Shown here: piece by piece, positions 43,219 to 52,322 of the stretch
How the letters are laid out: every line of letters starts with the position of its first letter
Numbering within the stretch: position 1 is the first letter of the stretch
DNA from: an uncultured Rhodospirillaceae bacterium
GTDB lineage: Bacteria; Pseudomonadota; Alphaproteobacteria; Reyranellales; Reyranellaceae
Assembly (NCBI GenBank): GCA_945952105.1
Contig: CAMFGZ010000015.1
Span: 1 to 64,000, forward strand
DNA: 64,000 nt
Reading direction: 5' to 3'
Notes under the pieces: generated by a model
Seen by the model: the letters and a program-made list of their open reading frames with translations, nothing else
The model's database searches: none
What the model was told of the DNA's origin: nothing
Position numbers and translations under genes: made by a program

Positions 43219-44784
43219 ATGCTGCGTCGCGCCCTTATTGCTGCTGCCGCGCTTCTAGCTGCGGCGCCCGTCCAAGCCCAGCCGAGCAAGACGCTGAAGG
43301 TCGTCATGCAGTCGGACCTCAAGATCATCGATCCGGTCTGGACGACGGCCTATATCGTCCGCAATCACGGATATCTCATCTACGACACGCTGTTCGCCCT
43401 CGACGCCAGGCTCGAGGCACAGCCGCAGATGGTCGAGAGCTGGAACGTGAGCGACGACCAGCTCACCTGGACTTTCAAGCTCCGGGAAGGGCTGAAATGG
43501 CATGATGGCCAACCGGTGACGACGGCGGACGTCCTGCCGTCGATCAAGCGCTTCACCAGCAAGGATACGCTGGGCGGCCTGCTGGGAAAGCAGACCCAGG
43601 AGATGAAGGCCCTCGACGACCGCAGCTTCCAGATCGTGCTGAACAAGCCCTATGGCATGATGTTGAAGACGCTGGCCAAGCCGTCCTCGGTGCCGCCTTT
43701 CATCATGCCCAAGCGGGTCGCCGAGACGCCTGTCACGCAGCAGATTTCGGATACGACGGGGTCGGGGCCGTTCATCTTCAAGAAGGACGAATGGAAACCC
43801 GGCGAGAAGGTCGTCTATCTGCGCAATCCTGACTACAAGCCGCGCACCGAGCCGCCCTCAGGGCTGGCCGGCGGCAAGGTCGCCAAGGTCGACCGCGTGG
43901 AATGGGTCTCGATCCCCGATACGCAAACCGCGATCAACGCCCTGCAGCAGGGCGAGATCGACATGATCGAGCAGCCCTCGCACGACCTGCTCCCGGTCAT
44001 CGAGAAGGACAAGAACGTCGAGATCGTCATTCCCGACCAGCTCGGCTCGACCTACATCCTGCGCTTCAACTGGAAGCAGCCGCCGTTCAACGACGTCCGC
44101 TACCGCCGTGCCGCAATGATGGCATTCAACCAGAAGGACTTCCTGCAGGCCGTCATCGGTGATCCGCGCTACTACAAGGTCTGCAAGGCCATGTTCGGCT
44201 GCGGCACTCCGCTCGAAAACGCGGCCGGCACCGACGGAATCCTGGAATCGCGTTTCGAGGAATCGAAGAGGATCCTGCAGGAGGCCGGCTATGACGGCAC
44301 GCCGATCGTGCTGCTCCAGTCGACCGACCTCGCGGTCCTGACCAACCTCGCGCCTGTCGCCAAGACGCTGCTGGAGCGCGGCGGCTTCAAGGTCGACATG
44401 CAGTCGATGGACTGGCAGACGCTGGTCGCCCGTCGGGCCAAGAAGGATCCGGTCGCCCAGGGCGGCTGGAACATCGCCATGACGGCCGCCGCCGCGGTGC
44501 TGCTGATCGACCCGGTCAACAACCACTATGCCGAAGCGAGCGGCGATCGCGCGCAGTTCGGCTGGCCGCTCGACGAGGAGATCGAGAAGCTGCGCCTGGC
44601 GTTCGTGGGCGAAGGCGATCCGAAGAAGCAGCTGCAGATCGCCGAGCAGGTCCAGAAGCGGATTCTCGAGGAAGGCGTCACCGTCCCGCTCGGGCAGTTC
44701 CTCCAGCCGATGGCGCGGCGCAAGGGCGTGACAGGCAATATCGAGTCGCCCATCACCGTCTTCTGGAACGTCGAGAAGAGGTAA
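43219..44784 (+). CDS. ABC transporter substrate-binding protein, peptide/nickel family
   Basis: The 521-residue protein has a Sec signal peptide (MLRRALIAAAALLAAAPVQAQ) and the DppA/SBP_bac_5 fold: LTWTFKLREGLKWHDGQPVT, later GSGPFIFKKDEWKPGEKV. It would bind a peptide or similar ligand in the periplasm. No permease or ATPase gene follows, so it must use another transporter or have partners elsewhere. It ends the reductase-SDR-hydrolase-MlrC operon. Confidence 0.92.
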   Translation: MLRRALIAAAALLAAAPVQAQPSKTLKVVMQSDLKIIDPVWTTAYIVRNHGYLIYDTLFALDARLEAQPQMVESWNVSDDQLTWTFKLREGLKWHDGQPVTTADVLPSIKRFTSKDTLGGLLGKQTQEMKALDDRSFQIVLNKPYGMMLKTLAKPSSVPPFIMPKRVAETPVTQQISDTTGSGPFIFKKDEWKPGEKVVYLRNPDYKPRTEPPSGLAGGKVAKVDRVEWVSIPDTQTAINALQQGEIDMIEQPSHDLLPVIEKDKNVEIVIPDQLGSTYILRFNWKQPPFNDVRYRRAAMMAFNQKDFLQAVIGDPRYYKVCKAMFGCGTPLENAAGTDGILESRFEESKRILQEAGYDGTPIVLLQSTDLAVLTNLAPVAKTLLERGGFKVDMQSMDWQTLVARRAKKDPVAQGGWNIAMTAAAAVLLIDPVNNHYAEASGDRAQFGWPLDEEIEKLRLAFVGEGDPKKQLQIAEQVQKRILEEGVTVPLGQFLQPMARRKGVTGNIESPITVFWNVEKR

Positions 44785-44938
44785 CTCCCCTCGTCTCGAG
44801 CGAAGCCTCCCCGGCGAGGCGTAATGGAGAGCCCCTCGCTCGCCGAAAAGCCGCGGATCGCGGAGAGAAAATTTCTCCACTCGGGCGGGGCCTGACCTGG
44901 GTATTCGAGGGGCGCTCCGGTCGAGAGGACGGAACGCT

Positions 44939-45817
44939 TTACCGATCCGGCAGCGGAATGAATTCGGGGTCTCCAGCCACCATGGCGAAGCGCTTCTCGC
45001 GCCAGTCTTCCTTGGCCTTCTCGATGCGCTCCTTGCTCGAGGAGACGAAGTTCCACCAGATGTGACGCGGACCGTCGATCGTGGCTCCGCCCAGCAGCAT
45101 GGCCTTGGCGCCGTCCGGACCGGCCAGCGCCTCCACCGTCTGGCCGGGCGCCAGCACCGCGAGATCCCCCACGCCGAGTTGGCTCTCGCCCACGACGATC
45201 ATTCCGTCCGCGACGTAAATCGCCCGCTCCTCGTGTTCCGGCGTCACGGCGAGTGCGGCACCGGCCGCCATCTCCACCCCGACGTAGAAGATCGGCGAGA
45301 AGTGGCTGGTGGGCGCGGTGCGACCGGCATAGGTGCCGACGATCAGCCGCAGGTCCGCGCCGCCTTCCGTCCACGCCGGCAGCCGCGCCTTCTCGACATG
45401 CTCGAAGGAAGGGGCGGTTTCCTCGTGCGTCTTCGGCAGCGCCACCCAGGTCTGCACGCCGTGCATCCGGAAGCCGGTGGCCCGCATCTCCGGCTCGGTC
45501 CGCTCGCTGTGCACGATGCCGCTGCCGGCGGTCATCCAGTTGACGTCACCCGGCCGGATCGCCTGCGAGTATCCCAGGCTGTCTCGGTGATAGATGCCGC
45601 CGTCGAAGAGATAGGTCACCGTCGCCAGGCCGATGTGCGGGTGCGGCCGGACCTCCATGCCCCCACCCGGCGGCACGTCCATCGGGCCAAAATGGTCGAG
45701 GAAAATGAACGGCCCGACCGTGCGGCGCTTGACGCTGGGCAACACGCGTCGGACGGCGAAGCCGCCTCCCAGATCGTGGGCCCGTCCCTGGACCAGAAGC
45801 TCGATCGGATCGGCCAT
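44939..45817 (-). CDS. Pirin family protein
   Basis: The 292-residue protein is a two-cupin pirin. The N-terminal cupin holds the metal-binding group in VRPHPHIGLATVTYLFDGG and GSGIVHSERTE. Pirins bind iron and some have quercetinase activity. The gene is separate from its neighbours: 154 bases of hairpin-poor spacer lie between it and the binding-protein gene ending at 44784. Function not certain. Confidence 0.9.
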   Translation of the reverse strand: MADPIELLVQGRAHDLGGGFAVRRVLPSVKRRTVGPFIFLDHFGPMDVPPGGGMEVRPHPHIGLATVTYLFDGGIYHRDSLGYSQAIRPGDVNWMTAGSGIVHSERTEPEMRATGFRMHGVQTWVALPKTHEETAPSFEHVEKARLPAWTEGGADLRLIVGTYAGRTAPTSHFSPIFYVGVEMAAGAALAVTPEHEERAIYVADGMIVVGESQLGVGDLAVLAPGQTVEALAGPDGAKAMLLGGATIDGPRHIWWNFVSSSKERIEKAKEDWREKRFAMVAGDPEFIPLPDR

Positions 45818-46179
45818 GCTGTTCTCCCTCTACGCCACGCGCATCGGTTAATTCGGAAGGGTCGCGACGGTCAATCCCGTAGCGATGATCGTCCTGAGTG
45901 GGAATGCGCTCTTCGCGAATGCAGCAAAACCGAAAGGTTGCCCACTGTGACCTTTCACGGCAAAAAATCCCTCTCCCGTGGAAATGTTAGCATTTTCAAC
46001 ATGTTACGGGGTTTTCACGGGTGTTGCATTTTTGCAACTTTTTGTTGGACTTGTGGATACTCCGTGGCCAGTATCCGGCCAAGCGGGGCACGCGGGGGGC
46101 ATCGACCGGGGGAGGTCGATGGATCGCTAGTCGCCTCAACTGTCAATTAGTAGCGTTCAATGAACGGAGAGGCCGACTG
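45818..46179. other. AT-rich upstream region of the M23 peptidase gene
   Basis: This 362-base gap contains the most AT-rich stretch of the window (45920-46070). It holds imperfect CCCGTGGAAA/TTTTCACGGG arms (45975-46020), a hairpin with a T-run at 46023-46043, and a 48-codon hydrophobic reading frame from 45984 with no ribosome site. Likely a promoter and leader for the peptidase gene. Confidence 0.4.
46023..46043 (+). terminator. Terminator-like hairpin in the M23 gene leader
   Basis: GTTGCA (46023-46028), loop TTTT and TGCAAC (46033-46038) are followed by TTTTT (46039-46043). The 6-base stem is AT-rich for an intrinsic terminator. It is about 137 bases before the peptidase ATG, so it could attenuate that transcript. 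Confidence 0.35.
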
Positions 46180-47598
46180 ATGACGTCCAACATGACGCGT
46201 CCCAAACGCGCCTATTGCTGGCGACCCGTCCGCACCCTCGTGGCAGCGACCTTTGCAGTTTCGTCGATCTTCAGCGCCGCGGGCGCGATGGCGCAGGTGA
46301 AGGCACCGTCCAAGAACCAGCTCAAGAAGCCGGCGCCCCGGGCCGCCGCCCCCTCCTCCTCCGCGCCCAGCGAAGACGTCCAGGCTTTTTCGATCGCGGC
46401 TGACAGCACGGTGGTCCAGCAGCTCATCCTCCTGCGCGTCGATCCCGTCGATGCCCAGTCTGCCGGGGATGCCGTCAGCAAGGCGCTCAGCCAGCCCGAG
46501 GTGAAGGCCGCCAGTTCCGGCCGTGCCGTGCTCGCCCCGCAGGGCGCCGGCCAGCCCAAGCGCCTCGTTTCCCTCCAGCTCTATTCCAACAAGTCTCTCG
46601 CGGTCGATCTTGCGCGCGGCGCCGACGGTTCGTTCGGCTTCAAGCTCGCCCCCGGTGCGACCGAGGACGATGACGAGCGTGTCTCCAGCCTGCCGGGCTC
46701 GGCCCCCACGGCGGGCGTCGGCGCCCGGTCCGTGGTCGCCGACTCGGTGAAGACCATGAAGACGAGCAGCGCCACCCTGGCGTCCAGCCTCGCCCCGACC
46801 GGGGCCAACCCGGCCGCCCTCAAGGAACTGACCCAGGCGCTCGCCGGCTTTTCGACTGCCGCCGCGAAGATCGACGTCGTCCAGGGACGCACTGTCGACG
46901 GGACGCCGCGCGTCCTCGTCGCCAGCCTGGGTGACGGCGCCGCCAAGCAGTCGTTCTGGTGGTTCGCCCCCTCCAACCAGCCCGAAGGCTGGTTCGACGA
47001 CCAGGGCCGTCGCCTCGGCGGCACGGCGCTGGCCAATCCGCGGCCGGAAGCCCGCATGTCGTCGCCCTTCGGCACGCGCCACTATTACGGCCGCAAGAGC
47101 AGCAACGCCTTCCACAACGGCATCGACTTCGAGGGCAAGACCGGCGAGCCGATCTATGCGGCGGCCGATGGCGTCATCAATCACCAGGGCTGGTACTTCA
47201 ACTACGGCCGCACGGTGAAGATCGGGCACGCCGAAAATTTCGAAACGCTCTACGCCCACATGTCACGCTTCGCCGACGGCGTCGGCCCGGGCTCGCGCAT
47301 CCGCAAGGGCGACCTGATCGGATATGTCGGATCGACCGGCCGTTCGACCGGCGCCCATCTGCACTTCTCCGTGATCGTGAACGGCCAGTTCGTCGATCCC
47401 GCGCCCTACATCTCGGAAAAGGGCGGCAACAATGCTCTGTCGGGCGAGCAGCTCGTCTCCTATCGCCAGTGGCAGCAGGAGATCAAGCGCGCGGCGGACC
47501 GCGGCCGGAGCAGCGGCGAGAGCCGTTATCCGGGCCTGCAGGGCGCCGAACCGTGGTCGTCCAACCCCTTCTCCTCGCGCTCCGCCGACCGCCTCTAA
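46180..47598 (+). CDS. M23-family peptidoglycan peptidase, exported
   Basis: The 472-residue protein has a long signal peptide (Arg-rich then TLVAATFAVSSIFSAAGAMAQ, ending near residue 38), a long linker of low complexity, and a C-terminal LytM domain with HNGIDFEG and AHLHFSV, the zinc ligands of lysostaphin-type endopeptidases. It should act on periplasmic peptidoglycan at cell growth or division. The N-terminal half (about 40-270) is of unknown fold. GGAGAGG precedes the ATG. Confidence 0.9.
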   Translation: MTSNMTRPKRAYCWRPVRTLVAATFAVSSIFSAAGAMAQVKAPSKNQLKKPAPRAAAPSSSAPSEDVQAFSIAADSTVVQQLILLRVDPVDAQSAGDAVSKALSQPEVKAASSGRAVLAPQGAGQPKRLVSLQLYSNKSLAVDLARGADGSFGFKLAPGATEDDDERVSSLPGSAPTAGVGARSVVADSVKTMKTSSATLASSLAPTGANPAALKELTQALAGFSTAAAKIDVVQGRTVDGTPRVLVASLGDGAAKQSFWWFAPSNQPEGWFDDQGRRLGGTALANPRPEARMSSPFGTRHYYGRKSSNAFHNGIDFEGKTGEPIYAAADGVINHQGWYFNYGRTVKIGHAENFETLYAHMSRFADGVGPGSRIRKGDLIGYVGSTGRSTGAHLHFSVIVNGQFVDPAPYISEKGGNNALSGEQLVSYRQWQQEIKRAADRGRSSGESRYPGLQGAEPWSSNPFSSRSADRL

Positions 47599-47726
47599 GG
47601 CGCCATAGTTGGGCGTGCGGCGCCGTTGCGCGCGTCCGGATGTTCGCCTAGGAATTGTGTCATCGATCCTGAACGGTTGCAGACAGCAGCCGACGGGACG
47701 GCAGAGGCAACCACGAGGGAAGTCAA

Positions 47727-48749
47727 ATGTTCAAGAAAGTCATGGCCGGCGTTCTTGCCGCCGGCCTGGTCGGCGCCGCCGGTACGGCGTACGCGGGCAA
47801 GGATCTCGATGCCATCAAGGCGCGCGGCCAGCTCCTTTGCGGCGTCAGCACCGGCGTCGCGGGCTTCGCGTCGGCCGACAGCCAGGGCAAGTGGACGGGC
47901 ATCGACGTCGATGTCTGCCGCGCCGTCGCCGCCGCCATCTTCGGCGATGCCGACAAGGTCAAGTTCATCCCGACCACCGCCCAGCAGCGCTTCACAGCGC
48001 TCCAGTCGGGCGAGGTCGATCTCCTGGTCCGCACCACGACCTACACGCTCACCCGCGACACCGCGCTCGGCTTCGATTTCACGGGCATCAACTACTACGA
48101 TGGCCAGGGCTTCATGGTGAACAAGAAGCTCGGCGTAAAGAGCGCCAAGGAGCTGAACGGCGCCACGGTCTGCGTGCAGCCGGGCACCACGACCGAGCTC
48201 AACCTCGCCGACTACTTCCGCACCAACAAGATGACCTTCAAGCCGGTCGTCATCGAGAAGATCGATGAAGTCCGCGCCGCCTTCTTCGCCGGCCGTTGCG
48301 ACGTGTTCACGACCGACGCCTCGGGCCTCTACGCCACGCGCGCCGCGAACGCCCCGACGCCGGACGACTACATCATCCTGCCGGAGATCATCTCCAAGGA
48401 GCCGCTGGGTCCGGTCGTGCGCCACGGCGACAACCAGTTCGCCGACATCGTGCGCTGGGCGTTCTACGCCATGCTCGAGGCCGAGGAGTACGGCATCACC
48501 TCGAAGAACGTCGACGAGATGCTGAAGAGCGACAATCCCGCCATCAAGCGCATCCTGGGCGTCACGCCGGGCATGGGCAAGGCGCTCGGGGTCGACGAGA
48601 AGTGGGTCTACAACATCATCAAGCAGGTCGGTAACTACGGCGAGGTCTTCGACCGCACCGTCGGCGCCGGCTCGCCGCTCAAGATCGCCCGCGGCCAGAA
48701 CGCGCTGTGGACCCAGGGTGGCCTGCAGTACGCCCCGCCGATCCGCTAG
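47727..48749 (+). CDS. aapJ: Amino acid ABC transporter substrate-binding protein (AapJ-like, copy 1)
   Basis: The 340-residue protein has a signal peptide ending near TAYAG and the AapJ fold: LCGVSTGVAGFASADSQGKW, TTTYTLTRDTALGFDFTG and ATVCVQPGTTTELNLADYF. AapJ delivers a broad range of L-amino acids. This is the first of three tandem copies before the permease genes. A strong intrinsic terminator lies just after it, so it can be made in excess as a separate transcript. Its C-terminal third is nearly identical in DNA to copy 3. Confidence 0.93.
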   Translation: MFKKVMAGVLAAGLVGAAGTAYAGKDLDAIKARGQLLCGVSTGVAGFASADSQGKWTGIDVDVCRAVAAAIFGDADKVKFIPTTAQQRFTALQSGEVDLLVRTTTYTLTRDTALGFDFTGINYYDGQGFMVNKKLGVKSAKELNGATVCVQPGTTTELNLADYFRTNKMTFKPVVIEKIDEVRAAFFAGRCDVFTTDASGLYATRAANAPTPDDYIILPEIISKEPLGPVVRHGDNQFADIVRWAFYAMLEAEEYGITSKNVDEMLKSDNPAIKRILGVTPGMGKALGVDEKWVYNIIKQVGNYGEVFDRTVGAGSPLKIARGQNALWTQGGLQYAPPIR

Positions 48750-48773
48750 GCATCCGGACAGGACGACGTTGCC

Positions 48774-48801
48774 AACCGCCGCCCGCGAGGGCGGCGGTTT
48801 T
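48774..48801 (+). terminator. Intrinsic terminator after binding-protein copy 1
   Basis: AACCGCCGCCC (48774-48784), loop GCGA and GGGCGGCGGTT (48789-48799) form an 11-base stem followed by a T-run to 48801. It separates copy 1 from copy 2. Confidence 0.9.
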
Positions 48802-48867
48802 CGTTTGGCCGTTGCCAACGCTCCGCCGATACGGAAATCTCCGGTTGGAGAAGTGTCGGGGGACACA

Positions 48868-49881
48868 ATGCTCAAAATCGCACTATCGATGATCGCCGGC
48901 GCCTCGGCCTTCGCGGCGACGGCGGCCATGGCTGGCCCGGTGCTCGACGCCGTCAAGGCACGGGGGCAACTACACTGCGGCGTAAACCCCGGAATCGTCG
49001 GTTTCATGCACGCGGACAGCCAGGGCGTCTGGCGCGGCCTTTCGATCGACATGTGCCGGGCGACGGCGGCCGCTCTGTTCGGCGACGCGAGCAAGGTTAA
49101 ATATATCCCCCTCGACCCCCAGATGCGTTTCCCCGCGCTCGAGGCCGGCGAGGTCGACCTCCTCGCGTCCAACTCCACCGTCACGCTGGGCCGGGATGCC
49201 GGCGTCGATTTTGCCGGCATCTACTACTATGACGGCCAGGGCTTCATGGTGCCGCGCAAACTGGGCAAGCGCGTCTTGAGCGACCTCAACGGAGCCACCA
49301 TCTGCGTCCAGCCCGGCACCACCACCGAGGCCAATATCGCCGACTACTTCCGGCTGAACAAAATGACCTACAAGCCGGTGGTGATCGACAAGATCGACGA
49401 GCTTCGCGCCGCCTTCTTTGCCGGCCGCTGCGATGTCCTCACGGCGGACCTGTCTAACCTCTACGCGACCCGGGCCGCCTACGCGCCCAATCCCAACGAC
49501 TATTCGATCCTGCCCCGCGCCATCACCAAGGAGCCGCTGGGCCTCGCGGTCCGCCACGGCGACCACCAGTTCGCCGACATCGTGCGCTGGTCCCTCTACG
49601 CGATGATCGAGGCCGAGGAATACGGTATCACGTCGCGCAATGTCGACGAGGCGCTGAAGAGCGAGAATCCCACTCTGAAACGCATCCTCGGTGTCACGCC
49701 GGGCATGGGCAAGGCGCTCGGGGTCGACGAGAAGTGGGCCTACAACATCGTCAAACAGGTCGGGAACTACGGCGAGAGCTTCGACCGCAACCTCGGTCCC
49801 AACACGGTGCTCAGGATTCCGCTAGGCCTCAACGGCCAATGGCGTGACGGCGGAATGCTGTACGCCCCGCCGATCCGCTGA
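48868..49881 (+). CDS. Amino acid ABC transporter substrate-binding protein (AapJ-like, copy 2, diverged)
   Basis: The 337-residue protein has a signal peptide (ending near AMAGP) and the same fold as copies 1 and 3 but is more diverged. Where they read TYTLTRDTALG, copy 2 reads TVTLGRDAGVD, a difference in the ligand-contact lobe. The C terminus shares RILGVTPGMGKALGVDEKW with the others. It probably binds a different ligand and uses the shared permease. ATG is preceded by GGGGGA. Confidence 0.9.
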   Translation: MLKIALSMIAGASAFAATAAMAGPVLDAVKARGQLHCGVNPGIVGFMHADSQGVWRGLSIDMCRATAAALFGDASKVKYIPLDPQMRFPALEAGEVDLLASNSTVTLGRDAGVDFAGIYYYDGQGFMVPRKLGKRVLSDLNGATICVQPGTTTEANIADYFRLNKMTYKPVVIDKIDELRAAFFAGRCDVLTADLSNLYATRAAYAPNPNDYSILPRAITKEPLGLAVRHGDHQFADIVRWSLYAMIEAEEYGITSRNVDEALKSENPTLKRILGVTPGMGKALGVDEKWAYNIVKQVGNYGESFDRNLGPNTVLRIPLGLNGQWRDGGMLYAPPIR

Positions 49882-49962
49882 ACATCCCCGGGTTTTGGCC
49901 TGCGGCTTGCAAGCCTCCTGAAGAAGACGGCATTCTGGGGGCCAAGAACAATGGGAGGTGAA

Positions 49963-51000
49963 ATGCGCAACAGGATCGTGGCGGCGGCAGCCGGTCTGGC
50001 TGTGGCCGTCCTTGGAGCCGCCGGAACGGCTCATGCGGGCAAGGATCTCGACGCCGTCAAATCGCGGGGCTCGGTGAATTGCGGGGTCGGCATCGGTACC
50101 GCGGGCTTCATGCTGGCCGACAGCCAGGGCAAGTGGAAAGGCCTGTCGGTGGATGTCTGCCGCGCCGTCGCCGCGGCAATCTTCGGCGATGCGGAGAAGG
50201 TCAGGTACGTCCCGCTCACCTCACAGCAGCGCTTCACGGCGGTCCAGTCGAGCGAAGTCGACATCGTGATGGGCAACGCGACCTACACGCTGACCCGCGA
50301 TACGGCGCTCGGTCTCGATTTCACCGGCGTCTACTACTATGACGGCCAGGGCTTCCTCGTGCCGAAGAAGCTCGGCGTGAAGAGTGCCAAGGAGCTGAAC
50401 GGCGCCACGGTCTGCGTCGCGCCCGGCACCACCACCGAGCTCAACCTCGCCGACTATTTCCGCGCCAACAAGATGACCTTCAAGCCCGTCGTCATCGAGA
50501 AGGTCGACGAAATCCGCTCGGCGTTCTTCTCCGGCCGTTGCGACGTCTACACGACCGATGCGTCGAGTCTGGCCGCGACGCGCGCCGCGAACGTGCCGCC
50601 ACCCCAGACCTTCGACGATTACGTGATCCTGCCGGAGATCATCTCCAAGGAGCCCCTGGGACCGGTCGTGCGCCATGGCGACAACCAATTTGCGGACATC
50701 GTGCGCTGGGCGCTCTACGCCATGCTAGAGGCCGAGGAATACAGCATCACCTCGAAGAACGTCGACGAGATGCTGAAGAGCGACAACCCCGCCATCAAGC
50801 GCATCCTGGGCGTCACGCCGGGCATGGGCAAGGCGCTCGGGGTCGACGAGAAGTGGGTCTACAACATCGTCAAGCAGGTCGGTAACTACGGCGAGAGCTT
50901 CGAGCGCAACGTCGGCATGGGCTCACCTCTCAAGATCGCCCGCGGCCAGAATGCGCTGTGGACCCAGGGTGGGCTTCAATACGCGCCGCCGATCCGCTGA
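49963..51000 (+). CDS. Amino acid ABC transporter substrate-binding protein (AapJ-like, copy 3)
   Basis: The 345-residue protein is the closest relative of copy 1, with a signal peptide ending near TAHAG, TATYTLTRDTALG (read NATYTLTRDTALG) and ATVCVAPGTTTELNLADYF. The start at 49963 is set by GGGAGGTG just before it; an earlier ATG at 49951 lies inside that site. It is the copy directly upstream of the permease genes, separated from them by a 129-base gap with a possible promoter. Confidence 0.92.
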   Translation: MRNRIVAAAAGLAVAVLGAAGTAHAGKDLDAVKSRGSVNCGVGIGTAGFMLADSQGKWKGLSVDVCRAVAAAIFGDAEKVRYVPLTSQQRFTAVQSSEVDIVMGNATYTLTRDTALGLDFTGVYYYDGQGFLVPKKLGVKSAKELNGATVCVAPGTTTELNLADYFRANKMTFKPVVIEKVDEIRSAFFSGRCDVYTTDASSLAATRAANVPPPQTFDDYVILPEIISKEPLGPVVRHGDNQFADIVRWALYAMLEAEEYSITSKNVDEMLKSDNPAIKRILGVTPGMGKALGVDEKWVYNIVKQVGNYGESFERNVGMGSPLKIARGQNALWTQGGLQYAPPIR

Positions 51001-51038
51001 GGCATGGAGTTGGGCACAGGCGGGTGGGATTTGTCCGG

Positions 51039-51066
51039 TTGCACAAGGGCAATTCCCACCTAGACT
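51039..51066 (+). promoter_or_regulatory. Candidate promoter of the permease genes
   Basis: TTGCAC (51039-51044), 16 bases and TAGACT (51061-51066) lie 64 bases before the permease start. A 12-base palindrome GCCCGCGCGGGC follows at 51090-51101. Moderate similarity only. Confidence 0.3.
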
Positions 51067-51129
51067 GAGGGCAATATCGGGCACTTAACGCCCGCGCGGG
51101 CAAACCGCATCGGGCAGGGGGAATAGCGT

Positions 51130-52320
51130 ATGGCAGTCGAGTCTCTCGGCTCTGCGCCACGGGTGAAGGTGGCTCCGTGGAACGATCCGGTCATTCGTGG
51201 CTGGGTGTTCCAGATCGTCGTGGTCGGTCTCGTCGGATTTCTCGCCTGGTATCTGGTCAGCAATACGATCGACAACCTGCAGCGCCAGAAGATCGCGAGC
51301 GGCTTCCACTATCTGGAGCGCGAAGCCGGCTTTGAGATCGGCGACACCATGATCGAGTATTCGCCGGCGAGCACCTACGCCCGCGCGATCTGGGTCGGCA
51401 TTCTCAACACGCTGCGCGTGGCCGTCCTCGGCATCCTCCTCAGCACACTCCTGGGCACGATCATCGGCGTCGGCCGGCTGTCGCCCAACTGGCTGCTCAG
51501 CCGGATCTGCAGCTGGTATGTCGAGGCCTTCCGGAACGTGCCGCTCCTGTTGTGGCTCTTCCTCTTCTACAAGCTGATCAGCGAGGCCTTTCCAGGCCCC
51601 CGCCAGGCGATATCCCTGCTGTGGAGCAGTGTCTTCCTCAGCAACCGCGGCGTCTATTTCCCGGTACCGATGGCCGACCCCATCCACAAGTGGATGGGCG
51701 TGGCGTTGCTGGTCGGCATCTTGGGGGCATGGATGCTCGCGCGCTGGGGGAAGAAGCGGCAGGAAGCCACCGGACAGCCGTTCCCGACCGTCTCCGCGAG
51801 CCTCGGCGTCATCATCGGCCTCCCCGCCATCGTCTGGCTGGCCGGCGGCGCGCCGCACCATATGAGCTGGCCGGAGCTGAAGGGCTTCAACTTCGCGGGC
51901 GGCACCGTCATCCAGCCCGAGTTCACGGCGCTGCTGGTCGGCCTCGTGCTCTACACGTCCGCGTTCGTGGCCGAGATCGTCCGCTCCGGCATCCTGGCCC
52001 TGCACAAGGGCCAGAGCGAGGCCGCGGCCGCGCTCGGCCTGTCGCGCAGCCAGGCGATGCGCCTGGTGCTGCTGCCGCAGGCGCTGCGCGTCATCGTTCC
52101 GCCGATGACCAGCCAGTATCTCAACATCACCAAGAACAGCTCGCTCGCCATCGCGATCGGCTATCCGGACCTTGTCGCCTCGGTCAACGTGACCATCAAC
52201 CAGACCGGCCAGGCGATCGAGAACATCCTGATCATCATGGCCGCCTATCTCTCGGTCAGCCTTTCGATCTCGGCGTTCATGAACTGGTACAACAAACGTA
52301 TCGCCTTGAGGGAGCGCTGA
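51130..52320 (+). CDS. aapQ: Amino acid ABC transporter permease, AapQ type
   Basis: The 396-residue membrane protein has the usual long alphaproteobacterial AapQ plan: an N-terminal helix, a periplasmic loop, and a permease core with the EAA loop EAAAALGLSRSQAMRLVLLPQALRV. Its extra length over short HisQ-type permeases is normal for this family. It ends 2 bases before the second permease gene. Confidence 0.92.
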   Translation: MAVESLGSAPRVKVAPWNDPVIRGWVFQIVVVGLVGFLAWYLVSNTIDNLQRQKIASGFHYLEREAGFEIGDTMIEYSPASTYARAIWVGILNTLRVAVLGILLSTLLGTIIGVGRLSPNWLLSRICSWYVEAFRNVPLLLWLFLFYKLISEAFPGPRQAISLLWSSVFLSNRGVYFPVPMADPIHKWMGVALLVGILGAWMLARWGKKRQEATGQPFPTVSASLGVIIGLPAIVWLAGGAPHHMSWPELKGFNFAGGTVIQPEFTALLVGLVLYTSAFVAEIVRSGILALHKGQSEAAAALGLSRSQAMRLVLLPQALRVIVPPMTSQYLNITKNSSLAIAIGYPDLVASVNVTINQTGQAIENILIIMAAYLSVSLSISAFMNWYNKRIALRER

Positions 52321-52322
52321 GC

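Noticed and set aside
44785-44938. Possible terminator or gene in the gap after the binding-protein gene
   Set aside because: Only short palindromes (for example GAGAAA-A-TTTCTC) were seen, with no good stem and T-run, and no coding frame.
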